The notes under the pieces are model-generated. The model searched no databases, was not told where the DNA came from, and saw nothing but the letters and a program-made list of their open reading frames with translations. A stretch of 37,197 bases of DNA from a virus, in the IMG/VR virus record IMGVR_UViG_3300044640_002945, positions 1 through 37,197 of that record, one strand, 5' to 3'. Position 1 is the first letter of the stretch; each line of letters begins with the position of its first letter. Both the position numbers and the translations under genes were made by a program. Below are positions 1 to 9,860 of this stretch, one piece after another.

Positions 1-127
1 AAACGACCGTTATAATGTAGTCAATACACCTCCAGCAGGAACGCCTGGAACGCAATGGATTTATATTGATGATTTAGTGGCTTGTTTCATTGCAAGTCCT
101 TTAGCCGAATATTACGATATACGTGCG
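1..127. repeat. Terminal direct repeat, copy 1 (circle closure)
   Basis: These 127 bases are identical to the last 127 bases of the window. They lie inside one continuous reading frame, and joining the two ends restores a single 776-residue gene. This shows the molecule is circular or circularly permuted. The length equals a common maximum assembly k-mer, so the repeat is most simply an assembly overlap and not a biological terminal repeat. The true unit is 37,070 bp. Confidence 0.95.
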
Positions 128-2080
128 GTTTCTTTAAGAACCAGTGCAAACGGCGTTATCGAATTTGAAGAAAAAGAAATTGGATTAAACGGATCCAATG
201 GTTTGCTAATTATTACAGCGACAAAAAATGGCGCAAGTGTAACGATGCCGACCAACACATTTAGTCAAATGTTCGGAAGAAATGGTTTTAATAATTATAA
301 TCAAAATATCCATTTGCGGATTTTGGTAGAAAAAAGCCCGAATTTTTGGGTAGAAATTTATAAAAAGGTAAATAATATCGGTAATCGTATCAGCACCTAT
401 GAGCTCGAATATACGTTTGGCGGTTTGGCGTTTATCATGCGCGATTATTTGGCGATGCACCCAATGAACGATTCTAAGAAAGTATTGACGAATAATGAAT
501 TGTTTAAAAAATTTAAAATCGAATACTGGGTAGAAAACCAACAAAGCCGAACCAAAGGTTCGAGCAATTCGATTTATCCGAGTATTCAATATGCTATTTT
601 AGCCAATATTTACGACAAATATAATATCAAGCCTAGTTTAAAAATATATGAAAAACATAATATCGTACTTAACAATTATCATCAAAATCGGCATTTTATT
701 AGTCCTAATCAACCTGCTTATTTTTCGGTTTTAAATGTATTGGTGCAAAGTTTTGGATTAGCTTATTATTTTAGTGACGGCACAGTACAAAATTTTTATC
801 TTCCCGAAAATACAAACGTAAATAATATGGGCATTTGGCATATTCCTGCTTGGCTTCATTATACTGAAAGTTTTGGCGATGTAAAAGTAACGAAGATTGA
901 ACTATGGCAAGAAGCCGCCAACGTACAGGAAAGTGTTATGTTGTGCGAATATATTATTGATTATTCGTATCAAGCCAATCAACGTTGGTACGTGTATTTG
1001 AATGCCTTGGGCGGTTTGGATTCGTTGAGTGCGTATGAGATGGATAACCAATCGATGAGCATCGAAAAAAGTACGTTTGTATCTAAGTATCGAGAAATTT
1101 TAAATCATGTGCACCACAAAACTAAGTTTGTTGTAAATAGCAACTTTATTGATTCGCTTCATGTGGATAATTATAAGGACATGCTAACGAGCCGTTTTGT
1201 GTATGAAGTAGACCAAGACACGATTCGTTATAATGGTTATGGAGGCGTTAATCCGCTCAATGCGTGGAATGTTTATTGTAAACAGGTGGCAGTATATCGG
1301 GTTAACTACTGGCCTATCATTATTGAGAGCAAAGATATTTCGATTGTGCCTGCAGAAAATAATTTGAGTTTGGTTAAGTTTGATTATCGTTTTGATGAAG
1401 TTGATACCAGCGGATTTGGTGCGAATAAATCGACAAATGTAAATATAGACCCGAATTTGCCGAACCAAATGTATAGCGCAAAAAAAGTGTATAACAACTT
1501 TTTTATCAACAGCCCCGAGGTCATTAAATTTACGTTGCGTTTACGAAAATCCGAGCAATTAATAATTAGAGCCACAGGATCCAACCATTATTTAAGAATT
1601 AACGGCGTAGATCAAGATTTGGCATTTAACAATAATAGTTCGGCACACCTCCAGCAATATAGCAAGAACTTAATCCGCACGCGCGAAAACGATACGGTTG
1701 TGGTGGAGTTTGGCGGTTATTTAATCGACATTTTAGAGTTTATTATTGCCTATGACCCACAAAACAATTTACCGAGCGTTATGGCATTTTCTTTAGTAGA
1801 AAATACAACGATTCCTTTAACGCGCGTTGTGTTTGGATTTTTTGAAATGTTTGACGAAACCGCAAATGTTATAAGAGCGTTTCCAAATTCAAATAACGTT
1901 CATTTTATCGATGCCAGCGTGGCAATAGACCAAATGATGATGGAAATATTGAGAATTCGTGGATTGATACAATACAAAGTGATCAATCAAAATGCGGCAA
2001 GTATTACGTTATCGCCTTTTGGTCAAATCTTATTTAATGAAATTAATTCAAACTCGCACCCTTCAACGATTACTATATGA
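1..2080 (+). CDS. Large tail-tip/baseplate protein, 3' portion (gene spans the circle join)
   Basis: This is the main part of a 776-residue protein whose start codon is at 36820; the frame stays open across the join. A GTG at 77 could be mistaken for a start, but the reading frame is open upstream of it and an ATG overlapping the previous stop codon lies at the other end of the window. No enzymatic motif is visible. The protein is rich in Asn, Tyr and beta-type sequence, as expected for a baseplate or tail-tip subunit. Its last four bases overlap the start of the next large tail protein (ATGA), so the two are translationally coupled. Its place upstream of the hub, Dit-like and tape measure genes supports a tail-tip role; the exact function is inferred. 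Confidence 0.75.
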   Translation, partial: NDRYNVVNTPPAGTPGTQWIYIDDLVACFIASPLAEYYDIRAVSLRTSANGVIEFEEKEIGLNGSNGLLIITATKNGASVTMPTNTFSQMFGRNGFNNYNQNIHLRILVEKSPNFWVEIYKKVNNIGNRISTYELEYTFGGLAFIMRDYLAMHPMNDSKKVLTNNELFKKFKIEYWVENQQSRTKGSSNSIYPSIQYAILANIYDKYNIKPSLKIYEKHNIVLNNYHQNRHFISPNQPAYFSVLNVLVQSFGLAYYFSDGTVQNFYLPENTNVNNMGIWHIPAWLHYTESFGDVKVTKIELWQEAANVQESVMLCEYIIDYSYQANQRWYVYLNALGGLDSLSAYEMDNQSMSIEKSTFVSKYREILNHVHHKTKFVVNSNFIDSLHVDNYKDMLTSRFVYEVDQDTIRYNGYGGVNPLNAWNVYCKQVAVYRVNYWPIIIESKDISIVPAENNLSLVKFDYRFDEVDTSGFGANKSTNVNIDPNLPNQMYSAKKVYNNFFINSPEVIKFTLRLRKSEQLIIRATGSNHYLRINGVDQDLAFNNNSSAHLQQYSKNLIRTRENDTVVVEFGGYLIDILEFIIAYDPQNNLPSVMAFSLVENTTIPLTRVVFGFFEMFDETANVIRAFPNSNNVHFIDASVAIDQMMMEILRIRGLIQYKVINQNAASITLSPFGQILFNEINSNSHPSTITI

Positions 2081-3969
2081 TTTCGATTGTAACAGCCCAG
2101 GGCATTTATTTAGATTTGTTGGACAATACGACGATACGATTTGAAGAAAATTCAAAGAGTATCGACGGCAACGTGCTTGATTTTGATTGGTCAAGTTCTT
2201 TTGATATGCCATTTACTGCGGTTAATAATACTTTTTTTAGGGAATTAGAAAATGGAGACAACAAAGCCAAAATGGTGGCGTTGTATTCCGATGGTATTTT
2301 AATAGATCAATATTACATTGAGTTATTAGAAAAGTTTGAAAATAAAGCCAACGGAAAAGGCGTATATAAAGCACAATTGACTAGTCAATATGTCAATTTA
2401 AAATCGAATGTAGAAGAAAGCAAAATTCGAGATTTGTTTGAATATGAAGACGTGATTACGGTAGATGAATGGACACCAAACAATCAACGCTTTTATTTGG
2501 AAGAAAAAGGATTGATTCGCAAACTAATGGCACTCAAAGCTTCGGGTTTAACCGATAAGCCTTGGAAACTGCCTTCTTATTCGTTGGTAGATGATTTTAA
2601 CGAAATACCAAACACCTACTATGCCGAAACGCTGGATAAAAACTTTGGTTCGATTGTAGAGGTTAATAATTTTACGGATTTTGGACACGGACAAAGCGGA
2701 ATTCCTTTTATAGTGGGAAATCGTTATGTACGAAATAATTTAGTGTGGAAAATTGAAGACATTCGATATCAAAATCAAACTTACAATAACACGCATAATT
2801 TTTATTATCCGATTCGTGTATGGAGCCCTTGCATTCCTTGTTTTAGCTATGTTTATGTTTTGAATCAAGTTTTTGCTAAACTTGGCTATACGATAGATGT
2901 AGAATATATTAGTAGTTATTATAAAGATGTTTTTGAAAAATTATTAATTCTTAATAATTACAACATTTTAACGCCCGAAATCCATGTGGAATTAATTTTA
3001 AAATTAACGCAATATAGTCTAGGTTTGGATATATACAAAGAACATTATACGCGACCTATTGGCAATTGGTTTAACGGACACGGAGGGATTGAGGGATTAC
3101 GAATTATTGGATCGAAACATATTCCCGACATATCTGCTTTTGAATTGCTTCAAGATTTTGCGATTAAAATCGGTGCCGAGATTAAAATTTCGGGAAATCG
3201 GATTTTTGTAAAACAACAAAAATTAAAACAGGGTAAAAGCCCAATGACGATTCATAAAGAAATCCAAACGTCTTATAATATCAGTAAGTTTGGAAGCTTT
3301 ATTTATACCTATGAAGATGCTGAAAATCCCGATAATGTTCCGGACTATGTGATTAATAAAGACGGTAACGATAAAGAATCTATTATTGTACCGATTCATA
3401 TTCGATACAAAAACCCAACGGATACTAATTTTATGAATTATTGCATTGGCAAAGTGTCGAGCAATTATGGCGATGCGGTACAAACCATTCGCAAACTTAC
3501 TTTTGTATATAGCTATGGGTATAATGAATTTTTAGGATTAAGAGAATCTTTGTCTGGGGTACATGACAATGTCATCGGCACGAGTATTAATGAAATCATT
3601 AAATATTGTGGGTTCATTCAAAATTATTTGGCTAATCCAATTAAGAATCCATTTATTGGAGCCCCTAGCACCATATTTATGACCGAAAACCCAATGGTTT
3701 TAGATTATTTTGAAAACTTTAATCTTTGGTGGACAAAAAACAATCAAGGTATTGTCGATGTATTTTATGCAGGCGTTTCAAGTTTGTTAAATTCGAGCAA
3801 ACAGCACCGCATTGTGGCTTTGAACCGCCACGAAGAATTTAACGAATTTGATTTTTATAAATATTTTGAAATTGATGGTCGTAAGGTATTTCCTTTAGCA
3901 AGAAAATACACGTTGCCACTTAGTAATAATCCCGAAATCGAAATGGAATGCCACGAATCTAACATTTAA
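2077..3969 (+). CDS. Tail hub / Tal-like tail-tip protein
   Basis: 630 residues. The N-terminal 80 residues (LDFDWSSSFDMPFTAVNN, then a Leu/Tyr-rich strand region ending near IDQYYIELL) resemble the opening domain of tail-hub proteins in Bacteroidota phages, where a 'sfs-PF-P-t-N' pattern precedes an 'f.G...v' strand pair. The remainder is aromatic- and Asn-rich without a recognisable peptidase motif, so no cell-wall-degrading activity is claimed. It overlaps the preceding 776-residue protein by four bases and is followed by the 225-residue coiled-coil protein after four bases. The position between a large tail protein and the Dit-like/tape measure genes fits a hub. Other reading: a second baseplate structural protein of unknown fold. 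Confidence 0.6.
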   Translation: MISIVTAQGIYLDLLDNTTIRFEENSKSIDGNVLDFDWSSSFDMPFTAVNNTFFRELENGDNKAKMVALYSDGILIDQYYIELLEKFENKANGKGVYKAQLTSQYVNLKSNVEESKIRDLFEYEDVITVDEWTPNNQRFYLEEKGLIRKLMALKASGLTDKPWKLPSYSLVDDFNEIPNTYYAETLDKNFGSIVEVNNFTDFGHGQSGIPFIVGNRYVRNNLVWKIEDIRYQNQTYNNTHNFYYPIRVWSPCIPCFSYVYVLNQVFAKLGYTIDVEYISSYYKDVFEKLLILNNYNILTPEIHVELILKLTQYSLGLDIYKEHYTRPIGNWFNGHGGIEGLRIIGSKHIPDISAFELLQDFAIKIGAEIKISGNRIFVKQQKLKQGKSPMTIHKEIQTSYNISKFGSFIYTYEDAENPDNVPDYVINKDGNDKESIIVPIHIRYKNPTDTNFMNYCIGKVSSNYGDAVQTIRKLTFVYSYGYNEFLGLRESLSGVHDNVIGTSINEIIKYCGFIQNYLANPIKNPFIGAPSTIFMTENPMVLDYFENFNLWWTKNNQGIVDVFYAGVSSLLNSSKQHRIVALNRHEEFNEFDFYKYFEIDGRKVFPLARKYTLPLSNNPEIEMECHESNI

Positions 3970-3973
3970 TGCT

Positions 3974-4651
3974 ATGATAGAAAAAATAAATAATTGGTTA
4001 GAAAACAAAGACAGTGACTATATGGCTGGAGTTAATTTACTCTATGACCTTACGCTGAACGTATCGCAACGCGAAAGCTTGACGAACCGAAAAAGTATTG
4101 AAAAATTACGGCGTGCGCTCCAAGGATTATTGGAAGATCAAACCCGAATCCGAAGCGGATTAATGGTAGAAAAACCAAAAGACAATCAAGTAGAAATTAC
4201 AGCTAACGACCCGATTATTAAAGAAATGGAGGAGGATATGAAAATGCACTATAAAGAATTGGCGCACTATCATACACTATTGAAAGAAGCGCAAAATGAC
4301 GAACAGCGTTTTAAATATGCCAAACTTTGCGTAACTACAGATGCCAAGCAGTCGATGATTTACGAACAAATACTATACTATAAGAAGTATGGTAAAATGC
4401 CGAAACGCCAAGATGTGGATAAAAAAGTAAGGGAAAGCGTGGCCTCTTTAATTATTAAAAAAAGAAGCCTATTGCAATTGTGCCGACATTACACTAAATT
4501 AATCAACGAACATACCGCAAAGCTTGAAACAATTCGCGATATTGACGAAGTGCGAGCAATGAATGCCAAATTGGATAAATGGAGCCATTTGCACGAAGAG
4601 AAAGAAGATGAATTGGCAAGGATTATGAATGAATTACAAAAAAGAAAATAA
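3974..4651 (+). CDS. Alpha-helical coiled-coil protein of the tail module
   Basis: 225 residues, almost entirely helical and highly charged, with long Leu/Glu/Lys stretches (KEMEEDMKMHYKELAHYHTL region at about 78-100, and 165-225). No signal peptide, membrane segment or catalytic motif is seen. It sits between the hub-like protein and the Dit-like protein with gaps of only a few bases, so it is co-expressed with the tail. It could be a tail assembly factor or a minor structural protein. I do not recognise a named family. Confidence 0.55.
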   Translation: MIEKINNWLENKDSDYMAGVNLLYDLTLNVSQRESLTNRKSIEKLRRALQGLLEDQTRIRSGLMVEKPKDNQVEITANDPIIKEMEEDMKMHYKELAHYHTLLKEAQNDEQRFKYAKLCVTTDAKQSMIYEQILYYKKYGKMPKRQDVDKKVRESVASLIIKKRSLLQLCRHYTKLINEHTAKLETIRDIDEVRAMNAKLDKWSHLHEEKEDELARIMNELQKRK

Positions 4652-4656
4652 ATATT

Positions 4657-5811
4657 ATGCTTCACGAAAAATTAAACAACCCCAACTTAGATTTTAGGAT
4701 TACAGGTGGCAAAGGCAATCAAACCATTTGCGAAATGTATTTGATGCCTGTTGATCATAAATTCTTAAAAGAATATTTTATGCCAAATCGGTATTTACTC
4801 AATAGCAATTTGCCCGAATTGTATGAATTCAACGGCACTGATTTAGCGGATATGACAAATCAATCATCGGGAATGGACTTTAATTTTGTAACGCGTGGCG
4901 CAACAAAAACGCTTGGTTTTATATCCTATAAAAGCAAAGCGACAAAAAATGGCATGGAATACGATTATGAAATCGAAATTATTTCGGATAATCTTAATAA
5001 GCATAAATATTGGGAATTAATACGCGCCGCAAATCGTCCTATAATGGTTTTTGCTCGTATATCGAATGATTACGGAATACTTTTGGGCGATTATGATGGA
5101 GCTCCGATTTTGTCTTCGGATTTTCAAATGGGCGGTAGAAAAAAGCGAAACGAATTTAACATCGTATTAAATTGGACGGCTTCGCACCCTGCATTTGTTA
5201 CTAAAGTGCCTTTACCTGCTACACCATTGCCAAAAAATGAAATGGTGTTAGTACCAGGGCATAGTAGTATTAATAATATCATAGTTAAATTAAAACAGCA
5301 GTTTGCCGTTAATGAATTAACGAATCTTAAAATTGTAGGCAATACGCTTTATTTTGATAACGAAAATTATCAAATCGTTAATGAAGCCTTTAAGATTGCC
5401 GATGTTAGGTTTACTAAATTTGTTTCGGCTGCCAATCAAGTAGGCTTTGAAGCATTTTATAACCGCACCGATTTATTGCATTTAGAATTTACCCATTTAA
5501 CCCAATTGACAGGTCAAACGCCATTTGATGCGTGCAACAATATGACCCATTTTATCGCTCGAAATTTAACGGTACTTAGCGGAAGTTCTACATTTAACGA
5601 TTGCTATTCATTAATTTATTTAGGATTGGATAGTTTAGAAAGTGGTATTGTAGGCAGTTCATTCCCTGCCAATGATAATGTATTTGGATCGATTGTAGGC
5701 AATAATGTAACCGTGGCGACCAAACAATCTAATTTCCCTGCAAATGGTGTTATTGATGAAGACTGGGAATATTTAATTGATAATAATAATGTAACATTTA
5801 TTTATACTTAA
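4657..5811 (+). CDS. Dit-like tail protein with C-terminal BspA-type leucine-rich repeats
   Basis: 384 residues in two parts. Residues 1-190 form a beta-rich region with a late 'GGRKKRNEFNIVLNW' strand and a following 'SHPAFV', which resembles the ring domain of distal-tail proteins. Residues about 245-335 contain at least three 22-24-residue repeats of the type 'xAFxxCxxLxxLxLxxLxxLxG' (for example FNDCYSLIYLGLDSL), the pattern of BspA/LRR_5 repeats. The gene lies directly upstream of the tape measure gene, separated by ten bases. LRR_5 domains commonly bind surface molecules, so the repeats may contact the host envelope. The Dit call is by context and weak similarity; the LRR call is firmer. 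Confidence 0.55.
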   Translation: MLHEKLNNPNLDFRITGGKGNQTICEMYLMPVDHKFLKEYFMPNRYLLNSNLPELYEFNGTDLADMTNQSSGMDFNFVTRGATKTLGFISYKSKATKNGMEYDYEIEIISDNLNKHKYWELIRAANRPIMVFARISNDYGILLGDYDGAPILSSDFQMGGRKKRNEFNIVLNWTASHPAFVTKVPLPATPLPKNEMVLVPGHSSINNIIVKLKQQFAVNELTNLKIVGNTLYFDNENYQIVNEAFKIADVRFTKFVSAANQVGFEAFYNRTDLLHLEFTHLTQLTGQTPFDACNNMTHFIARNLTVLSGSSTFNDCYSLIYLGLDSLESGIVGSSFPANDNVFGSIVGNNVTVATKQSNFPANGVIDEDWEYLIDNNNVTFIYT

Positions 5812-5821
5812 AAACAAAAAT

Positions 5822-8800
5822 ATGGCTGAAAATCTTTCGAGAAGAATTAACATTTATGTAAATAGTGGCGAGGCTGAAAAAGCCTACGAACGTTTAGAAA
5901 AATCGAACCAACGCTTGACTTCAAGCGAACAAAAAGCGATTGACAAAACAAAACAATTGCAACAGCAGTTAAATAATATTGATAAAAATACCGACCCAAA
6001 GGCATATCGAAAATTGCAAAAGGATTTATCTGATGCTACCAAAGCATTAGATGCCAATCGTGATGCACAAAAAAAGAATGCGGAAGAAATGGTAAAGATA
6101 CAAAAAAAGTTATCGGGGGAAATGAGCCCAACGTATAACGATTTGAGTAAATCGGTAGGAAAATTAACCCGTGAGTTAAAGAATATGAGTGAAACCGACC
6201 CTGCGTTTAAATCTAAACTTGCTGAGCTTACGCAAGCCAAAAAAGAAATGCAAGGGTTTTCGGATAAAATATTTGGCGCGCGAACGGCTTATAAAGATTT
6301 TTTTGGCGATGTAAAATCAATTGCACTCGGTACAATGGTTGCAGGAGGTTTAACAGGAGCGGCAGGTGCAATAAGTGGATTTGTGACAGGAGCAATGGAT
6401 CAAGGCATTGAAAGAGAAAAAGCACGAAGAGAAGTACAATCGATTACAGGTGTAACCGACCAAGAATTATTAGATTTAGATGCACGCGCCAAAGCACTTT
6501 CCAAAATCACTTTAGAAAGTGGCAAAGCATTTAGCACCAGCACCAATGATATTTATGAAGCGTTTAAGTTGGTAGGTAGTGCCAAACCCGAATTATTAAA
6601 AAACATTCCGGCACTAGAGCAAACCACACGAGAAGTATTAATTTTGGCTAAAGCTTCGGGTTTGGATTTGGCTTCGAGCACTAGAGCCGTTACAAGTATT
6701 TTAAATCAATTTAATTTAGGTGCGGATAAATCGGGTAGAGTAATCAATGCACTTGCAAAAGGTGCGCAAGAGGGCGCAAAAGAAATTCCATGGCTTACTG
6801 ATGCTTTTGAAAAAGTGGGTCCGATTGCAGCCAATAGTAATATGACTATTGAACAAACGATTGCCGCTTTAGAAGTTTTGGGTTTATCTATGGACGAATC
6901 TAGCGTGGCTGGTAATGGACTAAAAAACGTAATCCTCGAACTACAAAAAGAGGGTTATGGAAAAATGGCAGACGGTACGTTTAACTTTGGAAAAGCCATG
7001 GAAGAAGTTAATCAAAAAATAACTTCGAACGTTGATGTTATCAATGTATTTGGAAAAGAAAGTGCGGTGGCGGCGTTGATTGCAAAGCAAAACACCAATG
7101 AATATAATCGATTGGTTACGGCACTAGACGGCACCAATGCGGCGTATGAGCAAGCAAGTACAATGACAATAACATTGGAAGAGCAAAAAAAAGAGTTTAC
7201 AAAAGCATTACAAAACACTACGCTTGCAATTTCTAAAGGTATTACGCCCGCATTAAGTTTTTTATTTTCAACTGGAGTAAAAGTATTGAACGGGTTTTCT
7301 AATTTGCCCGAATTGTTTAATCGTTTCAAAATTGCCATTGCCTTAGCAGGAATAGCCATTTTAGAATATAATAGAGCATTGCTTATTAATATTGGAATAA
7401 AGTCAAGAGCGGCAGTATCAACCTTTGCTTTAGTAGCGGCCGAAAAAATACAAAATGTAGTTTCGGCTACTCGAAATACTTTAACTTTAGTAGGTAATAA
7501 TTTGTATGGAATCATGACGGGGCGTATCAAAATGGCTACGGCAGCGCAAATGTTATTCAACGCTTCTATAAGTACGCTCATTATTCCAATTACGGCAATA
7601 GTAGGTTTGTTTTACGCACTCAAAAAAGGAGTTGAGATTTATAATGAAAGTACAGAATCCGCAGTAAAGCTAACCAATCTTAAAACACAATCGAATATTG
7701 AAATCGAAAAGGCGATGAAAAACTCCAGTGCGGTTTATGATGAAATAAACGGCAAAATTGGTAATTTCTTAATGATGTCGGCTAAAGAACAAAAAGCCTT
7801 AGAAGATAAAATAATTGCTCAAAAATCTTTATTACAAGCCCAATTCCAAAGTATTAAAGTACAAAAAGAATCGGCTATGGAATTGGCTGGCCAAAAAGAA
7901 AAGGAAAGTGTAGGGAATAAGATTGAGGATATTATGAGCCCCGACTGGGCACCTGCGGCTAAAAAAAGACAAGATATGCTCATTGGCAAACAAGTAGAGC
8001 AAGCCAAAAGAGCCGAACGTGAAGTTTGGAATGCAAAATTAAAAGCTACCGAGGAAGAAATCAAAAAGTATGATGATGCGTTGGCACAAATCGAACAATT
8101 GAGAAATACTAAAAACAACGTTGATTTGGGTGGTGGTGCAGGAGGAGGGGGCACGTCTTCGGGGAAAGATGCAAAGAAAGAAGATGCCAAACGTAAACAA
8201 GAAGATTTTCTCAAAGAAATACAGAAGCTTCAAGAAGAGCATACGTTGGCTTTAATGAATGAAGACCAAAAAGAACTTTATAATATTGACAAAAAATATA
8301 AAGACCTTAAAGCAAAACTCGATGAAGCTTATCCTGTAATGAATGATGCGTATAAGGCATATTTAGCAGAATTGGAAAGGCTTAAGATTGAAGAAAACAA
8401 TATGGCTTTGGGCGACCAAAACTATAAAGCGGAATTAGCTGCAAAGGCGGTTTTTATTGAAGATTCTAAAAACTTACTTAAAGAACAATATGCCAATGGC
8501 AGTATTGATCATGAAATGTACACGAATGGCATTGAAGCTTTAGATATTCAATTACTCGAAGAAAGAACGAATGTTGCTAAACGTTTTGCGGATATTGCGA
8601 AAAAAGCGTGTGAAGATGTTACTATTTTTGAAAAAGAAGAGCACGATAAACGTATTCAAAATGAGATTAAAGCACGTGAAGAATCCGTTCGATTAGCTAA
8701 AGAATTGGAAGAGCGCAAAGCGCAATTTGAATTAGATGTTCAAGCACGTAAAGCCACTAGGACTTTAACGCCAAAAGATGATATGAATGCCGAAATAGCG

Positions 8801-9856
8801 GCGTTGGATTATAAATACAACAAACAAGTAGAAGCGGCAAAAAACAATTCGGATTTAATAACACAAATTGAAGAGGAGCGCGAATTCTATATTGATGAAG
8901 TCAAAGAAAACTATAAGCAAAAAGATGAAGACCGCCGTAAAGATGCAAATCAAAAACTTTTGGGTTCGGTTTTGGAATATGCAGGTATGGCACAACAGCT
9001 TTTTAATGGTTTTATGAATTTCGAAAATGCGAAATTAGATAATCAATTAGTTCGCGATAAAAAAGCCAATGACCAAAAGAAACGGAACTATGGTCAGATG
9101 CTTAAAAATAAAGAGATAAGCCAAGAACAGCACGATGAAATGGTAATGAAAGCGGATGAAGAGTTGAGAGCCAAAGAAGCGATTATCAAAAAGAAACAAT
9201 GGGAAAATGATAAGAAAGCAAGATTGGTCAATGTGTTTATGGACACGGCGGCGGCGGTAGCAAAAACGTTAGCTTCTGTACCTTTCCCTGGGAATCTTAT
9301 TGCAGGAGGTGTAATCGGTGCATTGGGTGCGTTGCAGTTTGCGCAAATAGCAAGCCAAGAACCGCCAGAGTTTAGAGAGGGTGCGGATTTTGGCGACAAT
9401 AGTACATTATTAAAAGGTCCATCACACGAAAATGGAGGCATGGGCGTTTATGACCAAAGTGGAAAAAAAATAGCAGAATTTGAGGGAGATGAACTTTTGT
9501 TATCCAAACGATTTAAAGATGCAAATCCCGAACTTATCGATCCGTTATTAGAATCCGCAAGAGCTGGCAAACCGTTGTATCAATATTTACCAACGTATAA
9601 AATGCCAATGCCTAGAGTAAGCAGCCAAAGAGTAACCGAAAATGTATCGTATGCCAAAGGCGCAAACTTTGAAAAATCAAACGTTTTGTCCGAAACAGGT
9701 AAGGATAAAGAAATGAAAGTAAGTGTGGATTTTTCGGAATTGATTGATGTAAATAAGAAAATGCTTGATGAACTAGCAGAAGTAAAAAAGAATTCTAAAA
9801 TGGATTATGAAGAGTGGGCAAAAGAAACCGCACGTTTTAACAAATTAATTAGATAA
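5822..9856 (+). CDS. Tail tape measure protein
   Basis: 1344 residues, the longest gene of the window. The N-terminal 130 residues are coiled coil (NQRLTSSEQKAIDKTKQLQQ). Residues about 165-460 match the TP901-type tape measure core (glycine/alanine-rich segment, then LSKITLESGKAFSTSTNDIY and 'LEVLGLSMDESSVAGNGLKN'). Hydrophobic helices follow near 500-620, then a Gly-rich break (GGGAGGGGTSSG, about 775) and a very long charged coiled coil to about 1110. A second Ala/Gly/Val-rich hydrophobic stretch lies at about 1140-1180 (TAAAVAKTLASVPFPGNLIA). The protein sets tail length and occupies the tail lumen; 1344 residues at roughly 1.5 angstrom per residue predicts a tail of about 200 nm. Length, hydrophobic segments and context make this the most secure tail call. 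Confidence 0.93.
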   Translation: MAENLSRRINIYVNSGEAEKAYERLEKSNQRLTSSEQKAIDKTKQLQQQLNNIDKNTDPKAYRKLQKDLSDATKALDANRDAQKKNAEEMVKIQKKLSGEMSPTYNDLSKSVGKLTRELKNMSETDPAFKSKLAELTQAKKEMQGFSDKIFGARTAYKDFFGDVKSIALGTMVAGGLTGAAGAISGFVTGAMDQGIEREKARREVQSITGVTDQELLDLDARAKALSKITLESGKAFSTSTNDIYEAFKLVGSAKPELLKNIPALEQTTREVLILAKASGLDLASSTRAVTSILNQFNLGADKSGRVINALAKGAQEGAKEIPWLTDAFEKVGPIAANSNMTIEQTIAALEVLGLSMDESSVAGNGLKNVILELQKEGYGKMADGTFNFGKAMEEVNQKITSNVDVINVFGKESAVAALIAKQNTNEYNRLVTALDGTNAAYEQASTMTITLEEQKKEFTKALQNTTLAISKGITPALSFLFSTGVKVLNGFSNLPELFNRFKIAIALAGIAILEYNRALLINIGIKSRAAVSTFALVAAEKIQNVVSATRNTLTLVGNNLYGIMTGRIKMATAAQMLFNASISTLIIPITAIVGLFYALKKGVEIYNESTESAVKLTNLKTQSNIEIEKAMKNSSAVYDEINGKIGNFLMMSAKEQKALEDKIIAQKSLLQAQFQSIKVQKESAMELAGQKEKESVGNKIEDIMSPDWAPAAKKRQDMLIGKQVEQAKRAEREVWNAKLKATEEEIKKYDDALAQIEQLRNTKNNVDLGGGAGGGGTSSGKDAKKEDAKRKQEDFLKEIQKLQEEHTLALMNEDQKELYNIDKKYKDLKAKLDEAYPVMNDAYKAYLAELERLKIEENNMALGDQNYKAELAAKAVFIEDSKNLLKEQYANGSIDHEMYTNGIEALDIQLLEERTNVAKRFADIAKKACEDVTIFEKEEHDKRIQNEIKAREESVRLAKELEERKAQFELDVQARKATRTLTPKDDMNAEIAALDYKYNKQVEAAKNNSDLITQIEEEREFYIDEVKENYKQKDEDRRKDANQKLLGSVLEYAGMAQQLFNGFMNFENAKLDNQLVRDKKANDQKKRNYGQMLKNKEISQEQHDEMVMKADEELRAKEAIIKKKQWENDKKARLVNVFMDTAAAVAKTLASVPFPGNLIAGGVIGALGALQFAQIASQEPPEFREGADFGDNSTLLKGPSHENGGMGVYDQSGKKIAEFEGDELLLSKRFKDANPELIDPLLESARAGKPLYQYLPTYKMPMPRVSSQRVTENVSYAKGANFEKSNVLSETGKDKEMKVSVDFSELIDVNKKMLDELAEVKKNSKMDYEEWAKETARFNKLIR

Positions 9857-9860
9857 TATT

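Noticed and set aside
77-2080. GTG at 77 as true start of the first tail gene
   Set aside because: The frame is open upstream and continues across the circle join to an ATG at 36820 that overlaps the previous stop.
7012-8242. Minus-strand open frames inside the tape measure gene
   Set aside because: They are shadow frames of the coiled-coil coding sequence with no plausible protein features.
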